Shown here in pieces: positions 31,442 to 41,700 of a stretch of DNA of 64,000 nt. Each line of letters opens with the position of its first letter. The first letter of the stretch is position 1. Made by a program: the position numbers and the translations under genes. The notes beneath the pieces were generated by a model. That model was not told where the DNA came from. It saw only the letters and a list, made by a program, of their open reading frames with translations, and searched no databases. The stretch comes from Mesorhizobium sp. ZC-5 (GTDB taxonomy: Bacteria > Pseudomonadota > Alphaproteobacteria > Rhizobiales > Rhizobiaceae): NCBI RefSeq assembly GCF_025753855.1, contig NZ_JAOWPT010000003.1, forward strand, positions 496,001-560,000, read 5' to 3'.

Positions 31442-31792
31442 ATGCGCAGGCGCGCGGCACGAATGCAGAATGGTGATGAAGGCGGCAACGGTCCCGGCCG
31501 TGGCACGGCTGTCATCACACGCACCAAACCGAAGACCAAGAAACCAAGCCTTTATCGCGTTCTCATCCTCAACGACGACTACACGCCGATGGAGTTCGTG
31601 GTTCACGTACTGGAACGGTTTTTCCAGAAGGACCGCGAGGCGGCGACCCGCATCATGCTTCATGTCCACAATCACGGTGTGGGCGAATGCGGGGTCTATA
31701 CATTCGAAGTGGCCGAGACCAAGGTGTCCCAGGTCATGGATTTCGCCCGTCAGCACCAGCATCCGCTGCAATGCGTGATGGAGAAGAAGTGA
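31442..31792 (+). CDS. clpS: ATP-dependent Clp protease adaptor ClpS
   Basis: A 116-residue adaptor that delivers N-end-rule substrates to ClpAP. The core [24 protein letters not shown] contains the NDDYTPM hinge, and LMLHVHNHG-like and VGVYT-like strands follow ([24 protein letters not shown]). A 35-residue basic N-terminal tail precedes it. ATG 31442 (with GGTGGGG upstream) and ATG 31463 are both possible starts. clpA begins 6 bp after the stop. Confidence 0.93.
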   Translation: MRRRAARMQNGDEGGNGPGRGTAVITRTKPKTKKPSLYRVLILNDDYTPMEFVVHVLERFFQKDREAATRIMLHVHNHGVGECGVYTFEVAETKVSQVMDFARQHQHPLQCVMEKK

Positions 31793-31798
31793 GGTAAA

Positions 31799-34276
31799 AT
31801 GCCGGCTTTCTCGCAAGGTCTTGAAAAGGCGCTTCATCAGGCGCTGACTCTTGCCAATGAGCGTCACCATGAATACGCGACGCTTGAACATCTGCTTTTG
31901 GCGCTGATAGACGACAGCGACGCCGCTGCCGTCATGCGTGCCTGCAATGTCGATCTCGATGATCTGAAGCAGACTGTGCTCACCTATATCGACACCGAAC
32001 TCGACAATCTGGTCACTGGTTATGACGAGGATTCCAAGCCGACCGCCGGTTTCCAGCGCGTCATCCAGCGTGCGGTGATCCATGTCCAGTCTTCCGGCCG
32101 CGAGGAAGTGTCCGGCGCCAACGTGCTTGTGGCGATCTTCGCCGAGCGCGAGAGCCATGCCGCCTATTTCCTGCAGGAACAGCAGATGACGCGTTACGAC
32201 GCGGTCAATTACATATCGCATGGCATCGCCAAGCGTCCTGGCGCCAGCGAGGCGCGCGCGCCTCGCGGGGCCGAAGATGACCAGCCCGGTGCGCCCGGTG
32301 GCGACTCTTCCGAAGAGGGGGGCGGCAAGAAGAAGCAGCAGCAGGATGCGCTGACGGCCTATTGCGTCGATCTCAACAAGAAGGCGAAGGCAGGCCGCAT
32401 CGATCCGCTGATCGGCCGCGAGCCCGAGATCAACAGGACCATCCAGGTTCTCTGCCGCCGTTCCAAGAACAACCCCCTCTATGTCGGCGACCCCGGCGTC
32501 GGCAAGACTGCGATTGCAGAGGGTCTCGCCAAGCGCATCGTAGACGGCGAGGTGCCGGAAGTGCTGGCGAACGCCACCATTTTTGCGCTCGACATGGGCA
32601 CGTTGCTCGCCGGCACGCGCTACCGCGGCGATTTCGAGGAGCGGCTGAAGCAGGTCGTCAAGGAACTCGAGGATTATCCGGGCGCCATCCTCTTCATTGA
32701 CGAGATCCATACCGTCATTGGCGCCGGTGCAACCTCCGGCGGCGCCATGGACGCATCGAACCTGCTCAAGCCGGCGCTGTCGTCAGGTTTGATCCGCTGC
32801 ATAGGATCAACCACTTACAAGGAGTTCCGCCAGTTCTTCGAGAAGGATCGCGCGCTTGTCCGCCGGTTCCAGAAGATCGACGTGAACGAACCGACGGTGG
32901 ATGACGCGATCGCCATCATGAAGGGGCTGAAGCCCTACTTCGAGGAGTTCCACAAGGTGCGCTACACCAACGACGCCATCAAGGCGGCGGTGGAGCTCTC
33001 GGCCCGCTACATCAATGATCGCAAGCTGCCGGACAAGGCGATCGACGTGATCGACGAGACCGGCGCCTCACAGATGCTGTTGCCCGAGCCGAAGCGCAAG
33101 AAGACGATCAGCGTCAAGGAGATCGAAGCGACGGTCGCCACCATGGCGCGCATCCCGCCGAAGACGGTCTCCGCCGATGACGAGAAGGTGCTTGCCGGTC
33201 TCGAAGTCGAACTGAAGCGTGTCGTCTACGGCCAGGATACGGCGATCACCGCTCTGTCCTCGGCGATTAAGCTGGCGCGTGCCGGCTTGCGCGAACCGGA
33301 AAAGCCGATCGGCTCCTACCTGTTCTCCGGGCCTACCGGTGTCGGCAAGACCGAAGTTGCAAAGCAACTCGCCGCTTCGCTCGGCGTCGAACTGCTGCGC
33401 TTCGATATGTCGGAATACATGGAACGCCACACCGTCAGCCGCCTGATCGGTGCGCCTCCGGGTTATGTCGGCTTCGACCAGGGCGGACTGCTGACCGACG
33501 GCGTCGACCAGCACCCGCATTGCGTGCTGCTGCTCGATGAGGTGGAAAAGGCACATCCCGACCTGTTCAATATCCTGTTGCAGGTCATGGATCACGGCAA
33601 GCTGACCGATCACAACGGCAAGCAGATCGACTTCCGCAACGTGATCCTGATCATGACCACCAACGCTGGCGCTTCGGATGCACAGCGTGCGGCGATCGGC
33701 TTCGGCTCGACCAAGCGCGAAGGCGACGATGTCGAAGCGATCAATCGCTTGTTCACGCCGGAATTCCGCAACCGTCTCGATGCGATCATCCCGTTCGGCT
33801 CGCTGCCGGTTCCGGTGGTGCATCAGGTGGTGCAGAAGTTCGTCATGCAGCTGGAGGCTCAGCTTTCCGAGCGTGGCGTGACCTTCGACCTGTCGCCGGA
33901 AGCGATCGCGTGGCTCGCCGACAAGGGCTATGACGAACGCATGGGTGCGCGTCCGCTCGGTCGCGTTATCCAGGAGCACATCAAGAAGCCGCTGGCCGAG
34001 GAAGTCCTGTTCGGCAAGCTTAAGAAGGGCGGCACCGTTCGTGTGACGGTCGAGAAGAAGGAAACCGGCGAGACCGGCCTGAAGCTCGAATCGCTCGCCG
34101 ACGAGGTGCCGGTGAAGCCCAAGAAGGAGGAGCCGAAAAAGGATCCGGCTCCCAGGAAACCCTCGGCGAAGAAAGTGGTTGCGAAAAAGGTGACTGCCGC
34201 GAAGCCGAAGAATACCTCGTCCGGAAAGGACGGTGGCAAACGCAGTCTGGTGCCGCAGCTGCCGCGCAAGAACTGA
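31799..34276 (+). CDS. clpA: ATP-dependent Clp protease ATP-binding subunit ClpA
   Basis: An 825-residue AAA+ unfoldase for ClpP. It has an N-terminal Clp-N repeat domain ([21 protein letters not shown]). The first ATPase module has Walker A GDPGVGKT near 230-237 and Walker B ILFIDEIH; the second has Walker A GPTGVGKT near 511-518 and [11 protein letters not shown]. Most ClpA proteins are about 750-760 residues; here residues ~770-825 form a Lys/Pro/Ala-rich tail ending [10 protein letters not shown]. It is cotranscribed with clpS. Confidence 0.95.
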   Translation: MPAFSQGLEKALHQALTLANERHHEYATLEHLLLALIDDSDAAAVMRACNVDLDDLKQTVLTYIDTELDNLVTGYDEDSKPTAGFQRVIQRAVIHVQSSGREEVSGANVLVAIFAERESHAAYFLQEQQMTRYDAVNYISHGIAKRPGASEARAPRGAEDDQPGAPGGDSSEEGGGKKKQQQDALTAYCVDLNKKAKAGRIDPLIGREPEINRTIQVLCRRSKNNPLYVGDPGVGKTAIAEGLAKRIVDGEVPEVLANATIFALDMGTLLAGTRYRGDFEERLKQVVKELEDYPGAILFIDEIHTVIGAGATSGGAMDASNLLKPALSSGLIRCIGSTTYKEFRQFFEKDRALVRRFQKIDVNEPTVDDAIAIMKGLKPYFEEFHKVRYTNDAIKAAVELSARYINDRKLPDKAIDVIDETGASQMLLPEPKRKKTISVKEIEATVATMARIPPKTVSADDEKVLAGLEVELKRVVYGQDTAITALSSAIKLARAGLREPEKPIGSYLFSGPTGVGKTEVAKQLAASLGVELLRFDMSEYMERHTVSRLIGAPPGYVGFDQGGLLTDGVDQHPHCVLLLDEVEKAHPDLFNILLQVMDHGKLTDHNGKQIDFRNVILIMTTNAGASDAQRAAIGFGSTKREGDDVEAINRLFTPEFRNRLDAIIPFGSLPVPVVHQVVQKFVMQLEAQLSERGVTFDLSPEAIAWLADKGYDERMGARPLGRVIQEHIKKPLAEEVLFGKLKKGGTVRVTVEKKETGETGLKLESLADEVPVKPKKEEPKKDPAPRKPSAKKVVAKKVTAAKPKNTSSGKDGGKRSLVPQLPRKN

Positions 34277-34297
34277 CGGAACCACAGGCGTTTATCG

Positions 34298-34331
34298 AGG
34301 CGCGCGGCTCCAAAGCGGCGCGCCTTTTTTT
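34298..34331 (+). terminator. Rho-independent terminator of clpSA
   Basis: A GC-rich stem (GGCGCGC / GCGCGCC, 34299-34305 with 34318-34324) around a 12-nt loop is followed by seven T residues, 20 bp after the clpA stop codon. Confidence 0.85.
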
Positions 34332-34405
34332 GTTTGGTCCAATGGTCGAAGAACGTTGTGTTCGGGGTCGCTTCGCCAGGGGGCCTATGCTAGGCGGCAA
34401 GTCGC

Positions 34406-35146
34406 ATGACTGACGATGCCGCCGATACTGATCCGGAGCCCGCCAGCCGCCGCGCCTGGTATCTGCGCGGCGTGCGCGCCACATTTTCGATTCCCGGTTT
34501 CATCCTGACCAGCGCCTTTGTCGGCTTCGCCGGTCTCGCCCGGGAAGCTGGGCTGACCCTTGCCGAAGCCGTGTTCATGACCGGCGTTGTCTGGGCACTG
34601 CCAGCAAACGTCGTGCTGGTCGGCGCCATTCTGTCTGGAAGCTCGCTGGCTGCCGCCGCCTTCGCCGTCGCGCTTTCGTCGGTGCGGCTGATGCCGATGG
34701 TCGTGGCGCTCGTACCGGAGATGCGCGGATCGCGCACGCCGCGATGGGTGCTCTATGCGTTGTCGCATTTCGTGGCTGTCACCTCATGGGTGCTCGCCAT
34801 GGAGAACCTCCGCCATGTGCCGCGCGAGATGCGCACCAGCTACTATGCGGGGCTGGGTTCGACCCTGGTTCTGACCAACATGGTGGTCGTCGCCATCGTA
34901 TTCCTCATCGCCGGCAGCTTGCCGCCTGCCGCTTCGGCGGCTTTGCTGCTGCTCACCCCGATGTATTTCCTTACCTCGCTCTGGGGATCTGCACGCGAAC
35001 AGGCAGGGCACGTGGCCATGCTTATCGGCATCGTTCTCGGCCCGGCATTCCATGCAATCATTCCGGGATTCGACCTGCTTGCTGCCGGCCTTGTCGGCGG
35101 TTTTGCCGCCTATGGCTTCCACCGGTTACGGCGGGGAAGGGCTTAG
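34406..35146 (+). CDS. azlC: AzlC family branched-chain amino acid exporter subunit
   Basis: A 246-residue membrane protein with about six to seven hydrophobic segments (STFSIPGFILTSAFVGFAGLARE; SLAAAAFAVALSSVRLMPMVVALVPEMRG; SALLLLTPMYFLTSLWGSARE). The SSVRLMPM motif and the size match AzlC, the large subunit of a two-component exporter of branched-chain amino acids and analogues. The partner azlD begins at the next base after the stop codon. Confidence 0.88.
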   Translation: MTDDAADTDPEPASRRAWYLRGVRATFSIPGFILTSAFVGFAGLAREAGLTLAEAVFMTGVVWALPANVVLVGAILSGSSLAAAAFAVALSSVRLMPMVVALVPEMRGSRTPRWVLYALSHFVAVTSWVLAMENLRHVPREMRTSYYAGLGSTLVLTNMVVVAIVFLIAGSLPPAASAALLLLTPMYFLTSLWGSAREQAGHVAMLIGIVLGPAFHAIIPGFDLLAAGLVGGFAAYGFHRLRRGRA

Positions 35147-35497
35147 ATGACCTTCGATGCGATCGACACCTGGTGGTGGCCATTCCTGTTCATCCTCGTC
35201 GCCGGGTGGCTGGCGACGGACGCCTGGCGGTTCCTTGGCGTCTATCTCGGCGGCCGCATCTCGGAAAATTCCGATATTCTCGTCCTGGTGCGTACAATCG
35301 CAACCGCACTTGTCGCTGCCGTCATCGGCAATCTTATCGTCTTTCCGAGCGGAGCGCTTGCCGACACCTCTCTCGTCCTCAGGTTGGCCGCGGCCGGAGT
35401 AGGCTTTCTTGCGTATCTCGGATTGGGCAAGAAGGTCATCGTCGGCATAGTGGTCGCGGAACTCTTGCTTATCATGGGGATTCTTCTGGGTTTCTGA
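35147..35497 (+). CDS. azlD: AzlD family transporter small subunit
   Basis: A 116-residue membrane protein with three or four hydrophobic helices (WWPFLFILVAGWLATDAWRFLGVYLG; VLVRTIATALVAAVIGNLIVFP; VLRLAAAGVGFLAYLGLGKKVIVGIVVAELLLIMG). The size and adjacency to azlC fit AzlD, the small subunit of the exporter. It begins immediately after the azlC stop codon. Confidence 0.82.
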   Translation: MTFDAIDTWWWPFLFILVAGWLATDAWRFLGVYLGGRISENSDILVLVRTIATALVAAVIGNLIVFPSGALADTSLVLRLAAAGVGFLAYLGLGKKVIVGIVVAELLLIMGILLGF

Positions 35498-35578
35498 ACT
35501 CTGGAGGCATTCGAACAAGCTGATTCATGGCCGCTTAACGGCGAATGCCTTACAGTGTGTCGGGCTGGGGTGCATATC

Positions 35579-36550
35579 ATGACGGAAGTTCATTCGGCGG
35601 GAACGGCCTTTTCCTCGATTGGCGGCGCGACTGAACGCCAGACGATCGCCAAGGTTTTTGTGGTGGCCGCGATTATTGCCGTGGATTGGCTTTGGATTAT
35701 CGCTACGGATTTCCGTTTCGACATCATGAGCATCGGCAAGCCGGCTGCGATCGTTGCGTTTCTCATGATGACTGCCTGGTTCTACCGTGTGCGGCGACCG
35801 ATACGAAAATTCGAGATACTCTGCACGGAGACGGCACTGCTCCTTGCCTTTTCCGCCGCCGCTGCTGTCCTCAGCTACCTGGTGGCATCACTGGATATGC
35901 CGCTGATCGACACTCAATTGCTGGCAGTCGATGCCGCGTTGGGATTCGACTGGATCGCCTATGTGGACTTCGTCAATGAAAGGCCCTGGCTTGGTACCGT
36001 TTCATCGGCTGTCTACGTGACGACGCTCGCCCAAGTGGCACTCGTGGTGGTTCTCTTCGGCGTGCTTGGCGATGTCGATCGGGCACGACGGTTCGTAACG
36101 GCGGTGATGCTTGGTGCGTTGCTGTGTATCTTTATTTCGGCAGTGCTGCCCTCGGCGGGCGCCCTTGCTACACTACGACCTTCGGCGGAGTTTGCCGCGG
36201 CTAACCAACCGGTTGTCGATCTCGACTACAAGCAGACATTCTTCGATCTGCGCAGCGGTGCAGAGCGCTTCATATCGTTGGAATCGTTGCGTGGATTGAT
36301 TGCCTTTCCGTCATATCACTGCACGTTGTCGGCGCTAATCGTGATCGCATTCTACGGAATGGGGCGATGGTTCTGGCCTGTTCTGCTGCTCAATACCGCG
36401 GTGATCCTGGCCACGCCGATCGACGGCGGCCATCATCTTGCCGATTCACTCGGAGGCGTCATCGTGGCGCTGCTTGCGTGGAAAACCGCTACGTCGCTTT
36501 CGCGGCAGGGTGTTCGCGATGGCGGATTCGGTTCCGGGACGGTCGAGTGA
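35579..36550 (+). CDS. PAP2 family phosphatase-like membrane protein
   Basis: A 323-residue membrane protein with about six transmembrane helices. The C-terminal half carries PAP2-type motifs: FPSYHC (near residues 243-248, the PSxH motif) and the terminal GGHHLADSLGG (HxxxD motif). The first motif (KxxxxxxRP) is not evident, as in the inositol phosphorylceramide synthase-like PAP2_3 subgroup. It probably acts on a lipid phosphate or head group. It is convergent with the M23 peptidase gene, 15 bp away. Confidence 0.82.
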   Translation: MTEVHSAGTAFSSIGGATERQTIAKVFVVAAIIAVDWLWIIATDFRFDIMSIGKPAAIVAFLMMTAWFYRVRRPIRKFEILCTETALLLAFSAAAAVLSYLVASLDMPLIDTQLLAVDAALGFDWIAYVDFVNERPWLGTVSSAVYVTTLAQVALVVVLFGVLGDVDRARRFVTAVMLGALLCIFISAVLPSAGALATLRPSAEFAAANQPVVDLDYKQTFFDLRSGAERFISLESLRGLIAFPSYHCTLSALIVIAFYGMGRWFWPVLLLNTAVILATPIDGGHHLADSLGGVIVALLAWKTATSLSRQGVRDGGFGSGTVE

Positions 36551-36565
36551 AGAATTTTGGTTTCA

Positions 36566-37852
36566 CTACAGGAACTGCGCGACTTCCTTACCCGCCTTGA
36601 TGAACCGAAGAGGATCGATCGCGTCGCCATTGCGGCGCACTTCGTAATGAAGGTGAGGGCCGGTAGACCGTCCTGTGCTGCCAGATTCGCCGACGACATC
36701 GCCTGTGCGGATTTCCTGGCCCACCTTCACGCGGATGCGGCTCATATGCGCATAGCGCGTCGACAATCCGTTACCATGGTCGACCTCGACCATTCGTCCA
36801 TAGCCGCCATTACGGCCGGCTCTTGTCACGACTCCAGGTGCCGTTGCATGCACTTTTGTTCCGGTAGGGGCACGGAAATCCATGCCGCTGTGAAGCGCAG
36901 GCGTACCCAGGATAGGGTCGCGGCGGACGCCGAACGTGCTCGTGATAGCGAGCCCTGGGGCAGGATTGGCGATCGGCAGCGTGCGGGCTCTGCTTTTTAC
37001 TGCGTCTAATGCGTCGAGAGCTTCGTCGAGTTCCTTGACCTTGGTTTCGAACATCGTCGCGTTGTCGACGGCGATCAGAGGACCGCCGGTTGCGTCCTTG
37101 CCGTAGTCGAGATCGACAGAGAGCCCGGCGGACTCAAGCGCTTCCTTGATGGTATCGGCGGTCTGATATGCGTTTTCGGCGAGCGAGTTGATGCGTACGA
37201 GCTGTTCATTCTCGATGGTTCGCAGCGACTGATTGATGGCAACAAAAAGCTTGTCGGCATGGTCCGCCGTCGATTCGCTGGAGATCGCCGCGCGAGGCGA
37301 CCAGAACGAGAAAGGAGCGGCGTCCGTTGTCCTGATGCTGGAGGCTGAGGAGTAGGCCGCAGTCAGTGTACCAGCAGCCGGCAACATCGCGCGCACGTCC
37401 GCCGGCTTCTCTTCCGGCACCGGAGCAGCGGCGGGCAGCGTCTTGCCGGCCGCTTCGGCTCGATCGAGCATCGGTCCGATACGGCCATGCCGCTGCGAGA
37501 GTTGGGATTGCCGCGCGAGCAATTCGCTCACCTTGCTTTCCATAAGCTGCTGGTCGAGCAACTGACGGCTGGTGATGCGGTCGACCTGTGCGCGCAGGGA
37601 GGAAATGCGATCTTCATAGGCCTGCTGCATCCGCGCCTGACGGGCTGCCGTGGCGCCGAGCAGGTCGTCGCGCAGGACTAGGTACGATGTCGCCAAAAGA
37701 TAACCTACTGCGACGGCCGCCAGAGCCGATCCCGCGAACGTGGCAATCCAGGGGCGAACGGTGAAGTGCCGTATCTGGTCGCCTCGGGCGATGATGACGG
37801 TATGAGGCTCCTTGCGTCTGCCAAATACTGTTGAGCGACTGGAATGTGCCAC
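36566..37852 (-). CDS. M23 family metallopeptidase (LytM/NlpD-like)
   Basis: A 428-residue protein with one N-terminal transmembrane segment (WIATFAGSALAAVAVGYLLATSYLVL), a long coiled-coil region (about 70-150 and 215-290) and a C-terminal LytM domain. The zinc ligands HSGMDF and HLHYEV are present, along with GNGLSTRYAHMS, so the enzyme is probably active against peptidoglycan cross-links. The coiled-coil-plus-M23 layout resembles envelope division regulators. It starts with GTG. Confidence 0.9.
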   Translation of the reverse strand: MAHSSRSTVFGRRKEPHTVIIARGDQIRHFTVRPWIATFAGSALAAVAVGYLLATSYLVLRDDLLGATAARQARMQQAYEDRISSLRAQVDRITSRQLLDQQLMESKVSELLARQSQLSQRHGRIGPMLDRAEAAGKTLPAAAPVPEEKPADVRAMLPAAGTLTAAYSSASSIRTTDAAPFSFWSPRAAISSESTADHADKLFVAINQSLRTIENEQLVRINSLAENAYQTADTIKEALESAGLSVDLDYGKDATGGPLIAVDNATMFETKVKELDEALDALDAVKSRARTLPIANPAPGLAITSTFGVRRDPILGTPALHSGMDFRAPTGTKVHATAPGVVTRAGRNGGYGRMVEVDHGNGLSTRYAHMSRIRVKVGQEIRTGDVVGESGSTGRSTGPHLHYEVRRNGDAIDPLRFIKAGKEVAQFL

Positions 37853-37966
37853 GGGACGAATGCTTCCATGCAGGATACCGACATGGCTGATTACACATTG
37901 TTAGGGTTAACAAAGGCTTGAGTTGGCACATAAATTGCGGGAAGGCATCAGAGCATCACGACCTGC

Positions 37967-37990
37967 AAAAATGCCCGCCGGAAGGCGGGC
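37967..37990 (-). terminator. Rho-independent terminator after the 25-codon membrane-peptide gene
   Basis: On the minus strand, a perfect 7-bp stem (GCCCGCC / GGCGGGC) with a TTCC loop is followed by ATTTTT. It lies 40 bp after the stop of the small ORF and about 115 bp before the M23 gene start, so the small ORF has its own transcript end. Confidence 0.8.
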
Positions 37991-38029
37991 ACAACAGCGG
38001 TCATGATTTCGGATTACAGCCGGTCAAAA

Positions 38030-38107
38030 TCAATCAAGAAAAAGCCAAAGCAAAATGATGATTGGGATGGGAATACCCAGCAGCCAAAGCAGAACTCCGC
38101 GAAGCAT
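38030..38107 (-). CDS. 25-residue hydrophobic membrane peptide
   Basis: A 25-codon ORF encodes a single hydrophobic helix (MLRGVLLWLLGIPIPIIIL, then LWLFLD and stop). It is preceded by a near-perfect ribosome-binding site (GAGGAGAAATCG-ATG) and followed by a perfect hairpin terminator. The GIPIPIIIL core and the arginine near the N-terminus fit a small inner-membrane protein conserved in alphaproteobacteria. I do not know its function. It is the main content of the 330-bp gap between the M23 and peroxiredoxin genes. Confidence 0.75.
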   Translation of the reverse strand: MLRGVLLWLLGIPIPIIILLWLFLD

Positions 38108-38182
38108 TCGATTTCTCCTCTATTTGTTGTGAGGAGGAAACGCAGCCTGTCAAAAAGAGTTCCAGCCCTTTGATCAGGGTCG

Positions 38183-38650
38183 TCAAAGGGCCAGTACAGC
38201 CGCCAGCACGGCGTCGGCGTGCCCTTTGATCCGCACCTTTCGCCAGATTTTCGCTATCTTGCCATCCGGTCCGATCAGGAATGTCGATCGTTCAACGCCC
38301 ATATATTTGCGACCGAACATGAGTTTCTCCGTCCAGACTCCATAGGCTTCGATCGCCGCACGTTCCTCGTCGGCAGCCAGATCGACGGTAAGTTTGTATT
38401 TGGCCCTGAATTTGCCATGCTTCTTGATGCTATCAGGCGAAATGCCGATGACGACTGCTCCAGCTTTGCTGAAGTCCGGCTTCAGCCGGGAGAATTCGAT
38501 GGCCTCGGCTGTGCAGGTCTCGGTGTCGTCCTGAGGATAGAAGTAGAGGACGACGGGTTTGCCCGCGAGTTCCCTGAGGTTCAAATGGCTGCCATTGTCG
38601 GTGGGAAGTTCGACGTTGGGCGCAATTTGCCCTACCTGAATCTCGGCCAT
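38183..38650 (-). CDS. bcp: Bcp-type peroxiredoxin
   Basis: A 155-residue thiol peroxidase of the AhpC/TSA fold reducing hydroperoxides. The peroxidatic cysteine is C46 in DTETCTAEAIEF. The usual resolving cysteine five residues later is absent (EAIEF), so it would act as a 1-Cys enzyme or use another resolving thiol. I chose ATG 38650 (MAEIQVGQIAPNVELP), where homology begins; the frame is open 9 codons further upstream. It is divergent from the AsmA-like gene 80 bp away. Confidence 0.9.
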   Translation of the reverse strand: MAEIQVGQIAPNVELPTDNGSHLNLRELAGKPVVLYFYPQDDTETCTAEAIEFSRLKPDFSKAGAVVIGISPDSIKKHGKFRAKYKLTVDLAADEERAAIEAYGVWTEKLMFGRKYMGVERSTFLIGPDGKIAKIWRKVRIKGHADAVLAAVLAL

Positions 38651-38730
38651 GTCGATGCCTTGTTTATGGTTACGCAAGCCAGGACCGGGATATATGCTGT
38701 CCCCGGATTCGTCCAGAAACGATTTGAGCG

Positions 38731-41700
38731 GTGGGAACCCGGTTGAACCAAGAGGTTCATAAGCACGAGAAAATTCGGTTCCGGCGGGAAGATATCACGT
38801 CTCTGACCAAATTTCCTTCGGCGGAAGGCCAGGACCATCTTCTGGGTAGGCGCTCCATACCGTCGCGCGTCCTACGTGGCTGTGTTGTCGGCGCGACCGC
38901 TGTCGGCGGTTTGCTGCTTCTGATCGTTTGTGGGATTCTTTTTGTCGCCATCACGGGGCTTGGCAGTGGCCAGCTGCGCCAGGAGGCGGAGGTTGCGATC
39001 CAACGGTTTGCCGGCGTCGACGTGACGGCAAGCATTGGTCCGGCGAATCTCTCGCTCGATCCTTCCCGATTTATCGCGCTCGAAGTGCGCGATGTGAAAT
39101 TCGCAACGGCGACTGACAATAAAAGCATGCTTGACGCCGGGTTGGTACGCTTCGGGGTACGGTTCTGGCCGTTGATGTCGGGTCAGGTGCGGCTTGGCAG
39201 CGCGACTGTCAGCGATGCGCGGATCATTACCGGTGCCTTGCCATCGCGCGACGGACCGAACTGGAAGGCGGCACTGGCCAACGACCAGGGGTTGATCGAC
39301 CCGGATCGCGTGGTCGAACTCCTGTTTGGCAGCCTCCATCGTGCGTTCGACACGATGGAACTCGGATCGACCCGCCATATCGAACTCGAAAACGTAGAGA
39401 TACTGCTTCCGGAAGGCGGCCGGATGCGCAGCGTGCTGATTTCCAGCGCCGAACTCGACCAGGAGACGAATGGCGAGCTTTCAATCACGGTGGATGCCGC
39501 GATTGACGGACGCGCGGTTTCCGTCGAGGGCACTGCCTCGCGGGATACCGTATCGAGACGAATCTCCAATGTCGATTTGCGGATCACGGCGCCGGCTGTT
39601 TCCGACGGGAACGAGACGCAGCCGGCCGCGCAGACGCAAGCGACCGGGCACAGGGTCGGTCCGGTCGAAGCCTCGGTGACCGGCGCTGAAGGCCTCGGAG
39701 ACGAGGTTTCACGATTGTCGGCAAAAATCAGGTTGGCCCAGGCGGTTCTCGATCTCGATCCGCGCGGCGAGATCGCAGGTGATCTCGACATCGCTGCGCT
39801 CCTTCAGAAGGGCTCAGCCAAGGTCGAGATCGAGAGGCTGCATTTCGCTACCGGTCGCTCACGCTTCAATTTTCATGGCGCCATCGGTCCGGCACCGAAA
39901 ACGGAGGATGGACGCGGCGGCGGAACCTATCGCTACGAACTGGTAAGCGATGGCTCGACGCTTTCTCCCGGCGACTCGCCGGAACCCGCACTTGAGTTCG
40001 TGGCAAGAATTTCCGGCAATTACGATCCCCTCAAGATGCGCCTCAGTGCCGACCAGCTTGGCATTCGAACTGGACCGGGAGAACTGCTCGGCACAGCCTC
40101 CCTCGAATTCGCCGGCGGAAAGGCGCCCGGCATTTTCCTAGCAATGACAGTCCCCGATATGCCGGTCAGCCATGTCAAGCAATTATGGCCCTGGTTTGCG
40201 GCCGGCGGCGCCAGGAACTGGGTGCTGAACAACCTTTACGGGGGCCGCGTCGTCGACAGCAATTTCCAGTACCGCGTCGCCGTTGGCCGGATCGGCAACG
40301 GCATTCCCCTCAACCATGACGAGGTGTTCGGCAAATTCAACGTGCACGACACCCGCTTCGACGTAACGGGCCGTATTCCTCCAGTGCGCGATGCCGACGG
40401 CACCATCGATTTCCGCGGCAATGATCTCGACATCGCCCTGTCATCTGGCAGCGTTTTCACGGCAAGCGGCCGTACCGTCGCTGCGAGCAATGGCAGGCTG
40501 CTGATCCGCAATGCCAATCGCCCACCGGTTATCGGCGATCTCGACATGGATGTGGAGGGTGACGCGGCCGCCATTGCGGAGCTTGCGTCCTACGAGCCGA
40601 TCAACGCCATGCGGCGCGTAGGCCTGTTGCCTGAAGAATTTACCGCCGGCAGGGTCAAGGGCCATGTGAAAGCCGACATCCCGCTTCAGAACGGCATCGA
40701 CGCCAGCAAGCTCGGGTGGCTGGTGTCTCTGAACTATCAGGACCTCTCGGTGACGAAACCGTTCGACGGTCAGCTGGTCACCGAAGCCGATGGCACAATC
40801 GTCATCGACCCGGCCAAGGCGGTGATCGAAGCCAAGGCCAAGTTGAACGGCGCGCCGGCCGAGATCGCACTGATTGAACCGCTTACAGAAAGCGGGCCGG
40901 AGCGCGAACGCAACATCGCTATCGTGTTGGACGACAAGGCGCGTGATGCAATGATTCCCGGCCTTGGCACGATGTTGTCCGGGCCATCGAAGATTTCCTT
41001 CAATTCAGGCACCGGAGATACGCAGAACATCGTCGCCGATCTGACTGACGCCAGGTTGAGCATTCCCTGGGCCGGCTGGAGCAAGGGACCGGGTGTTGCA
41101 GCGAAGGTGGAGTTCACCATCGACAAGTCCGGCGATACGATCGACCTCTCGGATTTCAGATTATCCGGCAAGAGTTTTGCCATCGAAGGCGATGTGAAGC
41201 TCGCCAAGGGTGCGCTTTCAAGCGCCCGGTTCGACGACGTCAAATTGAACCGCGATGACGACGTCAGCCTTACCATCAAGCGATCCGGCAAGGGGTATGC
41301 GGTCGACATAAAGGGAAATGCGTTGGATGCCCGATCCATCGTCAAGCAGTTTACAGCCGATGTCGAAGAAGCAACCGGGTCGACCGGTGCAGTTCCGGTG
41401 TCGCTTGACGCCGACATAGGCACGCTCATCGGTTTTCATGGAGAGCGGCTTTCGAACGTCAAGCTCGACTACAGCGGCGTCGGCAGCAGGGTGCTCGGCC
41501 TCACCGTCTCCGGCACGACGAAGTCTGGCGCGGCAGTCAGCGTGAAGAATGCCACTGAAGGCAAACAGCGCTCCATGGCCATGCAGTCGGCGGATGCCGG
41601 CTCGATCCTGCGTTTCCTCGATATCTACGAGCATATGGAAGGCGGCGCCATCAAGCTGTCGTTGGCGGGAAGCACGAATGGAGCGTTGAAAGGGCAGGTG

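Noticed and set aside
37900-37920. TTAA-rich sequence upstream of the M23 gene as a CtrA site
   Set aside because: The TTAA halves are not separated by the required 7 bp.
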